Numbered from the stretch's first letter, positions 1-5,321 are shown. The stretch is DNA of 5,321 nt from Lysobacterales bacterium CG_4_10_14_3_um_filter_64_11 (GCA_002782905.1 PFJA01000187.1:1-5321); one strand, 5' to 3'. The notes: a model not told the origin generated them from the sequence alone. Numbers and translations are program-made.

Positions 1-1221
1 GTACAAACCAAGGCCAGTGCCACCAAACCGCCGCGATACCGATGCGTCGGCCTGCGCAAAGGGCTGAAACAGGGCCTGCGCCTGTGCCGCACTGATGCCG
101 ATGCCACTGTCGCTGACCGCAAAAACCAGCATGCCGCCGGCGTCACTCAGGGCAACGCGCAAACCAACGCTACCGCGGTCGGTAAACTTGGTCGCATTGC
201 CCAGCAAATTGAGCAATATCTGCCGCAAGCGCAGCGGATCACTGACGATGCGTGCCGGCAGGCGTTCCGCACAATCCAGTTGCAAGTGCAGCGCCTTCGC
301 TTCGATTGGTGGCTTGACGATTCCCACCACATCGGCAATCAGTTGCGGCAAATCCAGCGCAATCGATTCGATCAGCAACTGCCCGGACTCCATCTTGGAC
401 ATGTCCAGCACGGCGCTTACCAACTCCAGCAAATGCCGGCCGGCGCCGGCAATGGTGTTGATCGCTGCTTGCCGGTTCGCGGCCGGGATGACACCGTTGG
501 CAAGCAACTCGGCATATCCGATGATCGAGGTCAGCGGTGTGCGAATCTCGTGGCTCATGTTGGCCAGAAACGCGCTCTTGGCCTGATTGGCAGCATCGGC
601 TTCGCGCCGCGCCACGTCCAGCTCACGGGTGCGCAATGCAACGCGCTGCTCAAGCTCGGCGTTTTGTTGCTTGATCAGGCGATAAAGTGCGGTGGACTCC
701 AATACATTGGCGACACTCGACAAGATCAACTGCAGCAGGTTGAGTTTGGTTTCCGACAAGCTTGATGCGCCGGCACGATACAACCCGGCAAACATGCCGC
801 GCACGCGGTTTCGGGTTGCCAATGCGCACAGCAGCAAAGTGCCCTTGCCGACCCGTGTGGGCAACACCACCGGCCGTGTCTGCCGCAATGCCCAGGCAAA
901 ATGACCGTCGTCCACCCGCGCATCCAGCTCGTCCTTCAGTGCCCGGACAGGGGGTTGCGACTCGCTGCCGGCAAACAGGAAGCCACCGCTGCTCTCGTCG
1001 ACCAGCGCGATATCCATCGCATCGAAGGCAAACAGACGCGCAAGGTGCTGGTGGGCGGCGGCGAGCAGCTCGTCCTCGAACGATTCGGCGCTGATTCCGG
1101 CCTGCATGCCGGCCAGGCTGACGCTGACTTCCAACGCATCATGCACCCAACGGCGCTGTGCTTCCTCGTTGCCGAGCACTGCCTCCGAGGCGGCATGGGC
1201 AAGCAGCGGGGCATCATTCAT
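1..1221 (-). CDS. GAF-type sensor histidine kinase, partial (3' end outside window)
   Basis: This is a cytoplasmic sensor kinase that should autophosphorylate on histidine and pass the phosphate to a response regulator. Reading leftward from ATG at 1221 gives 407 codons with no stop before the window edge. Residues about 38-180 form a GAF-like sensor region, and 180-215 look like a helical linker (LIKQQNAELEQRV). The HisKA domain carries the H-box FLANMSHEIRTPL with phospho-acceptor H224, followed by VLDMSKMESGQL. The ATPase domain shows the N-box LLNLLGNATKFT (N342), the G1 box DSGIGIS (D371), an F-box LFQPFAQAD, and the G2 box RRFGGTGLGL (397-406). There is no N-terminal membrane segment or signal peptide, so it should sense an internal signal, which I cannot name. 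The start overlaps the HDOD stop by 4 bases (ATGA) and has only a weak ribosome site, so translation is probably coupled. A receiver domain past the cut end cannot be ruled out. Confidence 0.95.
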   Translation of the reverse strand, partial: MNDAPLLAHAASEAVLGNEEAQRRWVHDALEVSVSLAGMQAGISAESFEDELLAAAHQHLARLFAFDAMDIALVDESSGGFLFAGSESQPPVRALKDELDARVDDGHFAWALRQTRPVVLPTRVGKGTLLLCALATRNRVRGMFAGLYRAGASSLSETKLNLLQLILSSVANVLESTALYRLIKQQNAELEQRVALRTRELDVARREADAANQAKSAFLANMSHEIRTPLTSIIGYAELLANGVIPAANRQAAINTIAGAGRHLLELVSAVLDMSKMESGQLLIESIALDLPQLIADVVGIVKPPIEAKALHLQLDCAERLPARIVSDPLRLRQILLNLLGNATKFTDRGSVGLRVALSDAGGMLVFAVSDSGIGISAAQAQALFQPFAQADASVSRRFGGTGLGLY

Positions 1222-2072
1222 CCAGCGGGTTCCATCATGATCTTCATGGTGTCGGAGAACTGCTGCCGCACCAGGTCGAGCGACGGTTTGATCACACTCA
1301 CCGGAAGCCCCAACGCCAACCACGCCGCATCCTCCAGTGGTGGCACGGCATCCATGCCACTGCTGCCGAATGCAATCGCATTGGCCATCACATCGGCCAC
1401 ATGCACCAGCGCTGCGGTAGGTATGTTGGCGCCGGCACGCATCGGCAGGTGATGGAAAGCAACCCCAGCGCAGATGGCCGGCGGCAGGTTCCATTGCCGC
1501 AACAGCTCATTGCCGAGCGCCGCATGGTCGAAACCGAGAATGTCGCGTTCGACCACATGCAGCAACACGTCGTCGACACGCGAGCGCTCCAGCGCCTGCA
1601 CCATCGACTCGTTTGCCTTGATCAGCAACACCAGACGGCCGATATCGTGCAACAGGCCGGCGACAAAAAACTGCTCGGCATTGGCTTCACGCTGCCAGGT
1701 AGCCAGTGCGCGGGCGAGCAAACCGGTCGCCACACTATGCCGCCAGAACGAGGCCATGCTGACCACGTCCGAGGCAACACCGGAAAACAAGTCGAGCACG
1801 CTGGTCGCCAGCGCCAGATCGCGCAACTGGCGCGTGCCGACCAACGTGATTGCACGCGACAGCGAATCCACATGTCCGGGAAAGCCGAAATAGGCGCTGT
1901 TGGCCAGACGCAGCAGGCGGCCGGCAAGCGCTGGGTCTTCGTAGACCACTTCTTCCATGTCGCGAATGGCACTGCGCGGGTCATCGACCACCGCCGTCAA
2001 ACGCAAAAATACCGCCGGCAACGACGGCACGGCATCCACCAGCGCGGCGAGTTCTCTGGCACGCACAGTCAT
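1218..2072 (-). CDS. HDOD domain signal transduction protein
   Basis: This 284-residue cytoplasmic protein consists almost entirely of an HDOD domain (about 9-210), a relative of the HD/HD-GYP phosphohydrolases that usually serves in signalling. Visible hallmarks are LPSLPA-like PSLPAVFLRL near the N-terminus, the EDPALAGRLLRLANSAYFG block (45-63), SLSRAITLVGTRQLRDLAL (70-88), FWRHSVATGLLARALA and FVAGLLHDIGRLVLL. Putative metal-ligand positions of the parent HD fold are present: H112, H142-D143, H183, H207-H208 and D227. The GYP motif is absent. The C-terminus after about residue 235 is unassigned. The ATG at 2072 overlaps the stop of the small upstream gene (ATGA), with GGAG 10 bases upstream. 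Its stop overlaps the kinase start in the same way. HDOD genes often neighbour histidine kinases, and the context suggests a role as partner or output of this kinase. Whether it hydrolyses anything is unknown. Confidence 0.95.
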   Translation of the reverse strand: MTVRARELAALVDAVPSLPAVFLRLTAVVDDPRSAIRDMEEVVYEDPALAGRLLRLANSAYFGFPGHVDSLSRAITLVGTRQLRDLALATSVLDLFSGVASDVVSMASFWRHSVATGLLARALATWQREANAEQFFVAGLLHDIGRLVLLIKANESMVQALERSRVDDVLLHVVERDILGFDHAALGNELLRQWNLPPAICAGVAFHHLPMRAGANIPTAALVHVADVMANAIAFGSSGMDAVPPLEDAAWLALGLPVSVIKPSLDLVRQQFSDTMKIMMEPAG

Positions 2073-2404
2073 GCCGTTTCGTCTCCAGCCTCGTTTTCAA
2101 GACACCAGCGCAGCAACTCGGCAATCACCGGTTGCTGCACGTCGGCATGACGAAAGCGCAACCGCAATCGTTCGCGCAGACGCGCCAGCCGTTCAGGATC
2201 GAGTTGTTCAAGTCGGGCCTCGATGCCGGCCGGTGCTTCCACGCCCTCGATAGCCACCGCGGTAACGCCCCACTGCCGGAATATGCGCAGATGCTCGTCG
2301 GTAAGGCACACGCCCTTGCGCAACAGTACGCGGCCCGTCATATGCGCGGCATCCGCAGCCAGCACCATCCCTGCCCGCACGTCATCCAGTTCCAACATCG
2401 CCAC
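2069..2404 (-). CDS. small stand-alone domain resembling the N-terminal module of HD-GYP/HDOD proteins
   Basis: This gene encodes a soluble protein of 111 residues from GTG at 2404, or 109 from ATG at 2398. The N-terminal half begins MLELDDVRAGMVLAADAAHM, continues GRVLLRKGVCLTDEHLRIF, and ends in RQWGVTAVAIEG. This is the small beta-rich module often found fused ahead of HD-GYP or related domains; that assignment is from memory of the pattern. The C-terminal half (about 60-105) is charged and probably helical (ARLEQLDPERLARLRERLRL) and looks unassigned. Both starts share one frame: GGGAG at 2416-2412 is 7 bases from the GTG and 13 from the ATG, so GTG is better spaced, while the family-like sequence starts at the ATG. 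The gene's TGA overlaps the HDOD ATG by 4 bases, so it is the first member of a coupled three-gene set. The function is unknown; a regulatory or scaffolding role for the HDOD protein is an inference. The longer reading up to 2491 would run into the upstream gene and is unlikely. Confidence 0.85.
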   Translation of the reverse strand: MAMLELDDVRAGMVLAADAAHMTGRVLLRKGVCLTDEHLRIFRQWGVTAVAIEGVEAPAGIEARLEQLDPERLARLRERLRLRFRHADVQQPVIAELLRWCLENEAGDETA

Positions 2405-2411
2405 GCATGTT

Positions 2412-2416
2412 CTCCC
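2412..2416 (-). promoter_or_regulatory. ribosome binding site that bears on the start of the small domain gene
   Basis: On the minus strand AAGGGAGA precedes the gene. The spacing is 7 bases to GTG at 2404 and 13 bases to ATG at 2398, which favours the GTG. An out-of-frame ATG at 2408 sits too close to be used in place of either. Confidence 0.6.
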
Positions 2417-2450
2417 TTGCTGGGTTAGGGCACCTCGCGCATGCCCGCCG

Positions 2451-3032
2451 TCAATCCAGGTCAATGCTTTCGCTGCGATCCACGCGGCCATCGACCATGA
2501 TCACCACACGGATACGTCCGCTGCGACCCGGATAATGCCATTCTTCATAGCGCAGCGGCTGAATTACCCCGTAGCCGTAGCTGTCAAAATAGCGGGTGTC
2601 ACCATAGCGGTGATAGCGCGCCTGCGGCGCTCCGCAACGCAATACCAACTCGCCTTCGCGGGTTCCGCGCAAAAACGCGATCTCTCCACAATCGCTGCCG
2701 ACCCGCGCGCGACCATAACCCAACGCGTCGATCTGGTGCAGGCGGCCATCGACAAACGTCAAGCGCTGCACCAGCCTGCTACTGCCAAAGTTGTAATACC
2801 AGTCCTGCACTTCCTGTACCGCCCGCTGTTCGACCGGGCCGTAGGCGCCATAGACCAGAATCGTGCTGAACTCGGTGACCCAGTACGGTTCGCCACAACG
2901 CTAGCGCACCTGCACGGCATAGTCGCCGGTATCGACGATCCTGCCGCTGCAGCGCATGGCCAACGCACTGCCCGGAACAAGCAGCAATGCGATGAGCCAC
3001 ACCCAAGCGATGCTCAGCGATGAACGAGTCAT
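2451..3032 (-). pseudogene. secreted two-module DUF2845 protein gene interrupted by an in-frame TAG
   Basis: The frame from ATG at 3032 runs 194 codons to TGA at 2453-2451, but codon 44 is TAG (2903-2901). Before it lies a Sec signal peptide: a basic start (MTRSS), a hydrophobic core (VWLIALLLVP) and an ALA cleavage site after residue 25. The mature part is two related modules. Module 1 has C28-SGRIVDTGDY, the TAG, R-C46-GEP, YYNFGSSRLVQRLTF and VDGRL. Module 2 has C115-GEIAFLRG, LVLR-C133-GAP, EEWHYPGRSGRIRVVI and VDGRV. The pattern matches DUF2845, an uncharacterised periplasmic family. The frame stays well conserved on both sides of the TAG, so this is either a recent nonsense mutation, a suppressed codon or a sequence error. 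Starts after the TAG (such as GTG at 2810) would lack the signal peptide and half of module 1. No clear ribosome site precedes 3032. The neighbours are an MltD-like gene 89 bases upstream and the signalling cassette 46 bases downstream. Confidence 0.85.
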
Positions 3033-3121
3033 GCCGGTATTGAAGCAGAGTTGTCAGGCAAATGGGTGAATCGCGCCGATCAAGAGGCCGCATGCACCGC
3101 TCACGACAATCGCCGATCCGA

Positions 3122-4603
3122 TTACGCCCCGCGGCACATCGCCAGCGACAGCTTCTGCCCCGGCCGGATCAGGTACCTCGGGCCGCGAATGGCATTGGCT
3201 TGCGCCAGGCTGCGCGGGTTGCCGCAGCGATGCTTGCGCGCAATCGCGGCCAGCGTGTCGCCCGAACGCACGGTATAGGACGCCAGCTTTACCGTTCTGG
3301 CCTGCACCCGGCTGGCGCTGGCGATGTCCCTGGCCTGCGCGGCGATCTCCGCATTCATGCAGCGATCACGGTACAGCGGCAGCACGGCATCCGGCACCTG
3401 CAACGCGGTCCCGGCAGCGATCGGGGTATGCGCTTCGTAGCGCGGATTGAGATTGCGCAACGGCCGAAACCAGCCATCGCGGTTGCCGGCATTGCCCAGG
3501 CAAATCGCCAGCTCATTGATCGAACTGGCGTGCACGAGCGCCAAGGTGGCCGGGGTGCTGCTCACTTGCGGGAACTGCAACCCGTACTGCTCCGGATGCA
3601 GAAACAACCAGGCTGCGGCCAGCACCATCGGCACGTAATCGCGCGTCTCCGGCGGCAGGTTGCCATACACGGCGCTGCTCCAGAAATCCTTGCCACCGCT
3701 GCTGCGATACAGCCGCGCCACCCGGCCCTCACCACCGTTGTAGGCCGCCAGCGACATCTCCAGATTGTGATTGAGTTCGGCAAAGCGATCATTGAGATAA
3801 CGCACATTGGCACGCGCGGATAGTTGCGGGTCAAAACGAGTATCAAAACCATTGACCTGACCCAGCCCGTAACGCAAGCCGGTGCTGTACATGAACTGCA
3901 AGGGGCCGCTGGCGCCAGCGCGCGACACCGCATGCACGCGGCCACCGGACTCCTTGGCCAGAATGCCAAACAGCAGCGCCTCGGGCAGACCGGCCTGCTC
4001 GTATTCCGGCCACATCAGATAGCGCATGTACTGGTAGTTCTCCCAGGCGCTGATCAGGTTGGGACGCAGCCAGGTCAGCCATTCGTTCAGGCTGGCCTTG
4101 ACCGGCCCTTTCATGGCGATGAGATCGGACAGATCGCGGCCATTGAGCAGCGCCACCGAGCGTCCCGATTCCGGCATCTCGGCAAGCAGCGGCGATTGTT
4201 CCGGGATCGCTCCCTCGCCTGCGGTAATTTCCTCGGTAGGCAGCACCGCAAACGGTTCGCTCTGCGCGTCCAGCGCCTGCGCACGCTCCTGCAACAGCGC
4301 GTCGTACACCGACACCACCCGGTTCACGTCGCAACCACTGGCGGCAACACAACCGCTCACCGCATCACGCAGCTGCGCGGTGGCCACCGCTACCCCCGCG
4401 TTACCCTGCGCCGGATCGTCACCGGCAAGTTGCTGCAATGCCGCCCGATAGGCTTCCGCCGCCGCATCCACGCTGGCATACAGCGCAGTCACACCGGCTT
4501 CATCGAGCGCCATGGGTCGGTCTTGCTGGCGGGTCGTCGGCTGGCTGGCACAAGCGGTGAGCAGCAACAGCATCGGCGTTGCGAAGCGTGCAAAAAAAGG
4601 CAT
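3122..4603 (-). CDS. mltD: MltD-like membrane-bound lytic murein transglycosylase lipoprotein with LysM
   Basis: This enzyme should cleave the MurNAc-GlcNAc bond of peptidoglycan, leaving a 1,6-anhydro end, while anchored to a membrane by lipid. The 493 residues begin with a short lipoprotein signal whose lipobox is LTAC (C18). Residues about 30-170 are unassigned. The SLT domain (about 205-325) contains ILAKESGG with catalytic E218, then SGPLQFMYSTGLRYGL, SLAAYNGGEGRVARLY and PPETRDYVPMVL. A degenerate LysM-like stretch (about 359-405, ending TPIAAGTALQVP) is followed by a good C-terminal LysM (443-487: YTVRSGDTLAAIA to YLIRPGQKLSL). Family members are usually somewhat shorter (E. coli MltD is about 450 residues). 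I chose ATG at 4603, not an upstream start at 4726, because it begins the lipoprotein signal and has GGAG 6 bases upstream. Apart from C18 there are six cysteines that fall in three same-domain pairs. The MltD name is by family resemblance. Confidence 0.95.
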   Translation of the reverse strand: MPFFARFATPMLLLLTACASQPTTRQQDRPMALDEAGVTALYASVDAAAEAYRAALQQLAGDDPAQGNAGVAVATAQLRDAVSGCVAASGCDVNRVVSVYDALLQERAQALDAQSEPFAVLPTEEITAGEGAIPEQSPLLAEMPESGRSVALLNGRDLSDLIAMKGPVKASLNEWLTWLRPNLISAWENYQYMRYLMWPEYEQAGLPEALLFGILAKESGGRVHAVSRAGASGPLQFMYSTGLRYGLGQVNGFDTRFDPQLSARANVRYLNDRFAELNHNLEMSLAAYNGGEGRVARLYRSSGGKDFWSSAVYGNLPPETRDYVPMVLAAAWLFLHPEQYGLQFPQVSSTPATLALVHASSINELAICLGNAGNRDGWFRPLRNLNPRYEAHTPIAAGTALQVPDAVLPLYRDRCMNAEIAAQARDIASASRVQARTVKLASYTVRSGDTLAAIARKHRCGNPRSLAQANAIRGPRYLIRPGQKLSLAMCRGA

Positions 4604-4609
4604 AGCGAA

Positions 4610-4613
4610 CTCC
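4610..4613 (-). promoter_or_regulatory. ribosome binding site fixing the start of the transglycosylase gene
   Basis: The minus strand reads TTGGAGTTCGCTATG, so GGAG lies 6 bases before ATG at 4603. This supports the lipoprotein start over the longer reading from 4726. Confidence 0.75.
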
Positions 4614-4628
4614 AACACAAGTGCACGC

Positions 4629-4657
4629 AGCCTAACGGCGCAGCCCGCGCAGAGCAA
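4629..4657 (-). promoter_or_regulatory. candidate sigma-70 type promoter for the transglycosylase gene
   Basis: On the minus strand a -35-like TTGCTC (4657-4652) is followed after 17 bases by a -10-like TAGGCT (4634-4629). Transcription would start near 4622, giving a leader of about 20 bases that contains the GGAG site. The spacing is ideal and each box matches consensus at 4 of 6 positions, but boxes like these can occur by chance. Confidence 0.45.
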
Positions 4658-4786
4658 CTGCCATCCGCGCAATGGGCAAACGACGCACTGAGCAAGGCGA
4701 GCACCGCGCCCTGCCTTCGCACCCACGAATGAGTTTGCAGAGGGCGCCGCTCGCGCCCGCGACCGTGCGCGTCCAACAAACGATTC

Positions 4787-4825
4787 AGATCGTGGCTGCG
4801 CACGATCTAGCGCTATTCATTAGCG
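4787..4825. repeat. two adjacent inverted repeats in the divergent region
   Basis: AGATCGTG (4787-4794) and CACGATCT (4801-4808) form a perfect 8-base inverted repeat around GCTGCG. Two bases further on, CGCTA and TAGCG flank TTCAT (4811-4825), a 5-base stem. Neither is followed by a T-run on either strand, so they are poor candidates for intrinsic terminators. They could be protein-binding dyads or RNA hairpins. Confidence 0.5.
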
Positions 4826-4920
4826 GTCGGTCGCAACAAAAGGAAAATCCGTGGCAGCCTGTCGGGCTTGATGCGGATCTACTGCGCAAAAGCCGAGAAT
4901 AGATAAACCGCGTTGCACTG

Positions 4921-4939
4921 CACCACCCGCGCGGTGGTG
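4921..4939. repeat. 7-base stem hairpin (CACCACC/GGTGGTG)
   Basis: CACCACC (4921-4927) pairs perfectly with GGTGGTG (4933-4939) around a CGCGC loop. No T-tract follows on either strand, so it is not a standard terminator. The right arm can also pair with bases near 5019-5024. Confidence 0.5.
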
Positions 4940-5024
4940 GCCTTGGGGCTTGTCAGTTGGGTCGCCGTGCGTGCGCGACCGTTTGGGCGCGGCGAGGCGG
5001 TTCAGCGATGGTAAGGCCAACCAC
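4934..5024. repeat. long-range imperfect inverted repeat enclosing a hairpin
   Basis: GTGGTGGCCTT (4934-4944) is complementary to AAGGCCAACCAC (5013-5024) with one bulged base, which could close a structure of about 90 bases. Inside it GGTCGC (4960-4965) pairs with GCGACC (4975-4980). The outer left arm overlaps the right arm of the 4921-4939 hairpin, so the two folds exclude each other. No known RNA family was recognised. Confidence 0.35.
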
Positions 5025-5032
5025 ACACACAC
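5022..5032. repeat. short CA dinucleotide repeat
   Basis: CACACACACAC is a run of five and a half CA units lying about 120 bases upstream of the DUF853 gene. It is too short to call a functional phase-variable tract. Confidence 0.5.
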
Positions 5033-5055
5033 GCCGGAATACCCGCAATCTCGAA

Positions 5056-5065
5056 CCGGTACCGG
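5056..5065. promoter_or_regulatory. 10-base palindrome CCGGTACCGG, possible operator half of a pair
   Basis: CCGGTACCGG is a perfect palindrome centred 24 bases from a second palindrome at 5078-5091; both contain ACCGGT. Lying 80-90 bases ahead of the DUF853 start, it could be part of a regulatory site. GC-rich palindromes of this length also arise by chance. Confidence 0.25.
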
Positions 5066-5077
5066 CGGTGGACACGG

Positions 5078-5091
5078 TCGCACCGGTGCGA
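5078..5091. promoter_or_regulatory. perfect 14-base palindrome, candidate operator for the DUF853 gene
   Basis: TCGCACCGGTGCGA is a perfect 14-base palindrome that ends 26 bases before the candidate -10 box and 54 bases before the ATG. The position, just upstream of where RNA polymerase would contact -35, suits an activator or repressor site. No regulator family is identified. Confidence 0.4.
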
Positions 5092-5117
5092 AGCACCACA
5101 GCCGGCATTCAGCACTA

Positions 5118-5123
5118 TAGAAT
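5118..5123 (+). promoter_or_regulatory. candidate -10 element of the DUF853 gene
   Basis: TAGAAT matches the -10 consensus at 5 of 6 positions and sits in an AT-richer pocket (ACTATAGAATC). A 17-base spacer would put -35 at ACCACA (5095-5100), which is a poor match, so the promoter may need an activator, perhaps at the nearby palindrome. The leader would be about 15 bases. Confidence 0.35.
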
Positions 5124-5135
5124 CAGCCAACTCCC

Positions 5136-5140
5136 GGAGA
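5136..5140 (+). promoter_or_regulatory. ribosome binding site of the DUF853 gene
   Basis: GGAGA lies 5 bases ahead of ATG at 5146, a strong match that fixes this start. Confidence 0.75.
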
Positions 5141-5145
5141 TCGAC

Positions 5146-5321
5146 ATGAGCGATATTTTTCTCGGCAAGGGCGAGCACGATGTTTATCTCTTGCGCCGCT
5201 ATGGTAATCGCCACGGCCTCATCGCGGGCGCCACCGGCACCGGCAAGTCGGTGTCGTTGATGGTGCTGGCGGAAGGATTTTCGCGCATCGGGGTACCAGT
5301 GTTCATGGCCGATGTGAAGGG
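5146..5321 (+). CDS. yjgR: DUF853/YjgR-family HerA-like ATPase, N-terminal part
   Basis: Only the first 58 codons and part of the next are present. The protein opens MSDIFLGKGEHDVYLLRRYG, then NRHGLIAGATGTGKSVSL, with the Walker A motif GATGTGKS at residues 28-35 (K34, S35), and then LAEGFSRIGVPVFMADVKG. The NRHG lead-in, the early P-loop and the VPVFMADVKG strand match the N-terminus of E. coli YjgR and other DUF853 proteins, P-loop ATPases of the HerA/FtsK-like class of roughly 500 residues. The cellular role of this family is not established; DNA translocation or helicase action is only an analogy with HerA. The gene is transcribed away from the envelope and signalling block, and its start has a strong GGAGA site. 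Confidence 0.93.
   Translation, partial: MSDIFLGKGEHDVYLLRRYGNRHGLIAGATGTGKSVSLMVLAEGFSRIGVPVFMADVK

Larger units (their letters stand above)
4604..5145. other. 542-base divergent intergenic region without a recognised gene
   Basis: This stretch separates the leftward transglycosylase gene from the rightward DUF853 gene and must hold both their promoters. Open frames exist in it (for example 4820-5083 on the minus strand and 4672-4902 on the plus strand), but their translations show no recognisable domain, are rich in Arg, Pro and His, and lack good ribosome sites. It contains several inverted repeats (4787-4825 and 4921-5024), a short CA repeat (5022-5032) and two GC-rich palindromes (5056-5065 and 5078-5091). 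I see no tRNA, RNase P, SRP or tmRNA signature. At over 500 bases it is long for a simple divergent promoter, so a small RNA or an undetected short gene is possible. Confidence 0.7.

Noticed and set aside
1158..2150. 330-codon plus-strand open frame
   Set aside because: It lies opposite the HDOD gene, its translation is rich in His, Arg and Gln without any domain, and the minus strand encodes a clear family. It is a by-product of GC-rich codon use.
2901..2903. TAG as a pyrrolysine codon
   Set aside because: Pyrrolysine use is known mainly from methylamine-type methyltransferases in other lineages; nothing here suggests that machinery, and the aligned codon in the second repeat is an ordinary TTG.
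3106..3124. Terminator after the transglycosylase gene (AATCG/CGATT dyad at the stop codon)
   Set aside because: The stem has only 5 bases, overlaps the stop codon, and is not followed by T residues.
3824..4732. 302-codon plus-strand open frame
   Set aside because: It lies opposite the transglycosylase gene and shows no recognisable motif; the minus-strand protein has a lipobox, SLT and LysM motifs.
4672..4902. 76-codon plus-strand frame in the intergenic region
   Set aside because: No recognisable domain, it overlaps the transglycosylase promoter area, and no ribosome site was seen.
4921..4939. Intrinsic terminator
   Set aside because: The GC-rich stem has no T-tract after it on either strand, and no gene ends next to it.
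5040..5080. tRNA-like GGTTCGAGAT on the minus strand
   Set aside because: The flanking bases do not form a T-arm stem and no acceptor or anticodon arm is present.
4820..5083. 87-codon minus-strand frame in the intergenic region
   Set aside because: The translation shows no domain, is Pro, Arg and His rich, and has no convincing ribosome site.

Overview
The window looks like chromosomal DNA of a GC-rich gammaproteobacterium. The Xanthomonadales/Lysobacterales group is my best guess. This rests on the G/C-rich third codon positions, the TAGGCT-type -10 box, an MltD-like lipoprotein with LysM modules, an HDOD protein next to a histidine kinase, and a DUF853/YjgR ATPase. The placement is an inference from gene content, not a measured phylogeny. 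I see no mobile element, CRISPR array, rRNA or tRNA.

Layout. Positions 1-4603 are transcribed leftward and hold five gene units. In order of transcription they are: an MltD-like lytic transglycosylase lipoprotein (4603-3122); a secreted protein made of two DUF2845-like modules, broken by an in-frame TAG (3032-2451); a small stand-alone domain of about 110 residues (2404-2069); an HDOD protein (2072-1218); and a GAF-type sensor histidine kinase cut off by the left window edge (1221 to beyond 1). The last three overlap by 4 bases at each junction (ATGA), so they form a translationally coupled signalling cassette. A 542-base gene-free stretch (4604-5145) separates this block from a rightward gene at 5146. 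That gene is the start of a DUF853/YjgR-type HerA-like ATPase and runs off the right edge.

How the parts may work together. The small domain, the HDOD protein and the kinase probably act as one signalling unit. The kinase has complete H, N, G1 and G2 boxes in the visible part. No receiver domain is visible, so its partner lies outside the window or beyond the cut end. The MltD-like enzyme cuts peptidoglycan from the periplasmic side of a membrane, and the DUF2845 protein carries a Sec signal peptide, so both upstream genes concern the cell envelope. Whether they share a transcript with the signalling cassette is open: gaps of 89 and 46 bases show no convincing terminator.

Most notable points: the amber codon in the DUF2845 gene, which falls where the second internal repeat has TTG; the split HDOD cassette; and the structured divergent intergenic region with a perfect 14-base palindrome ahead of the ATPase gene.
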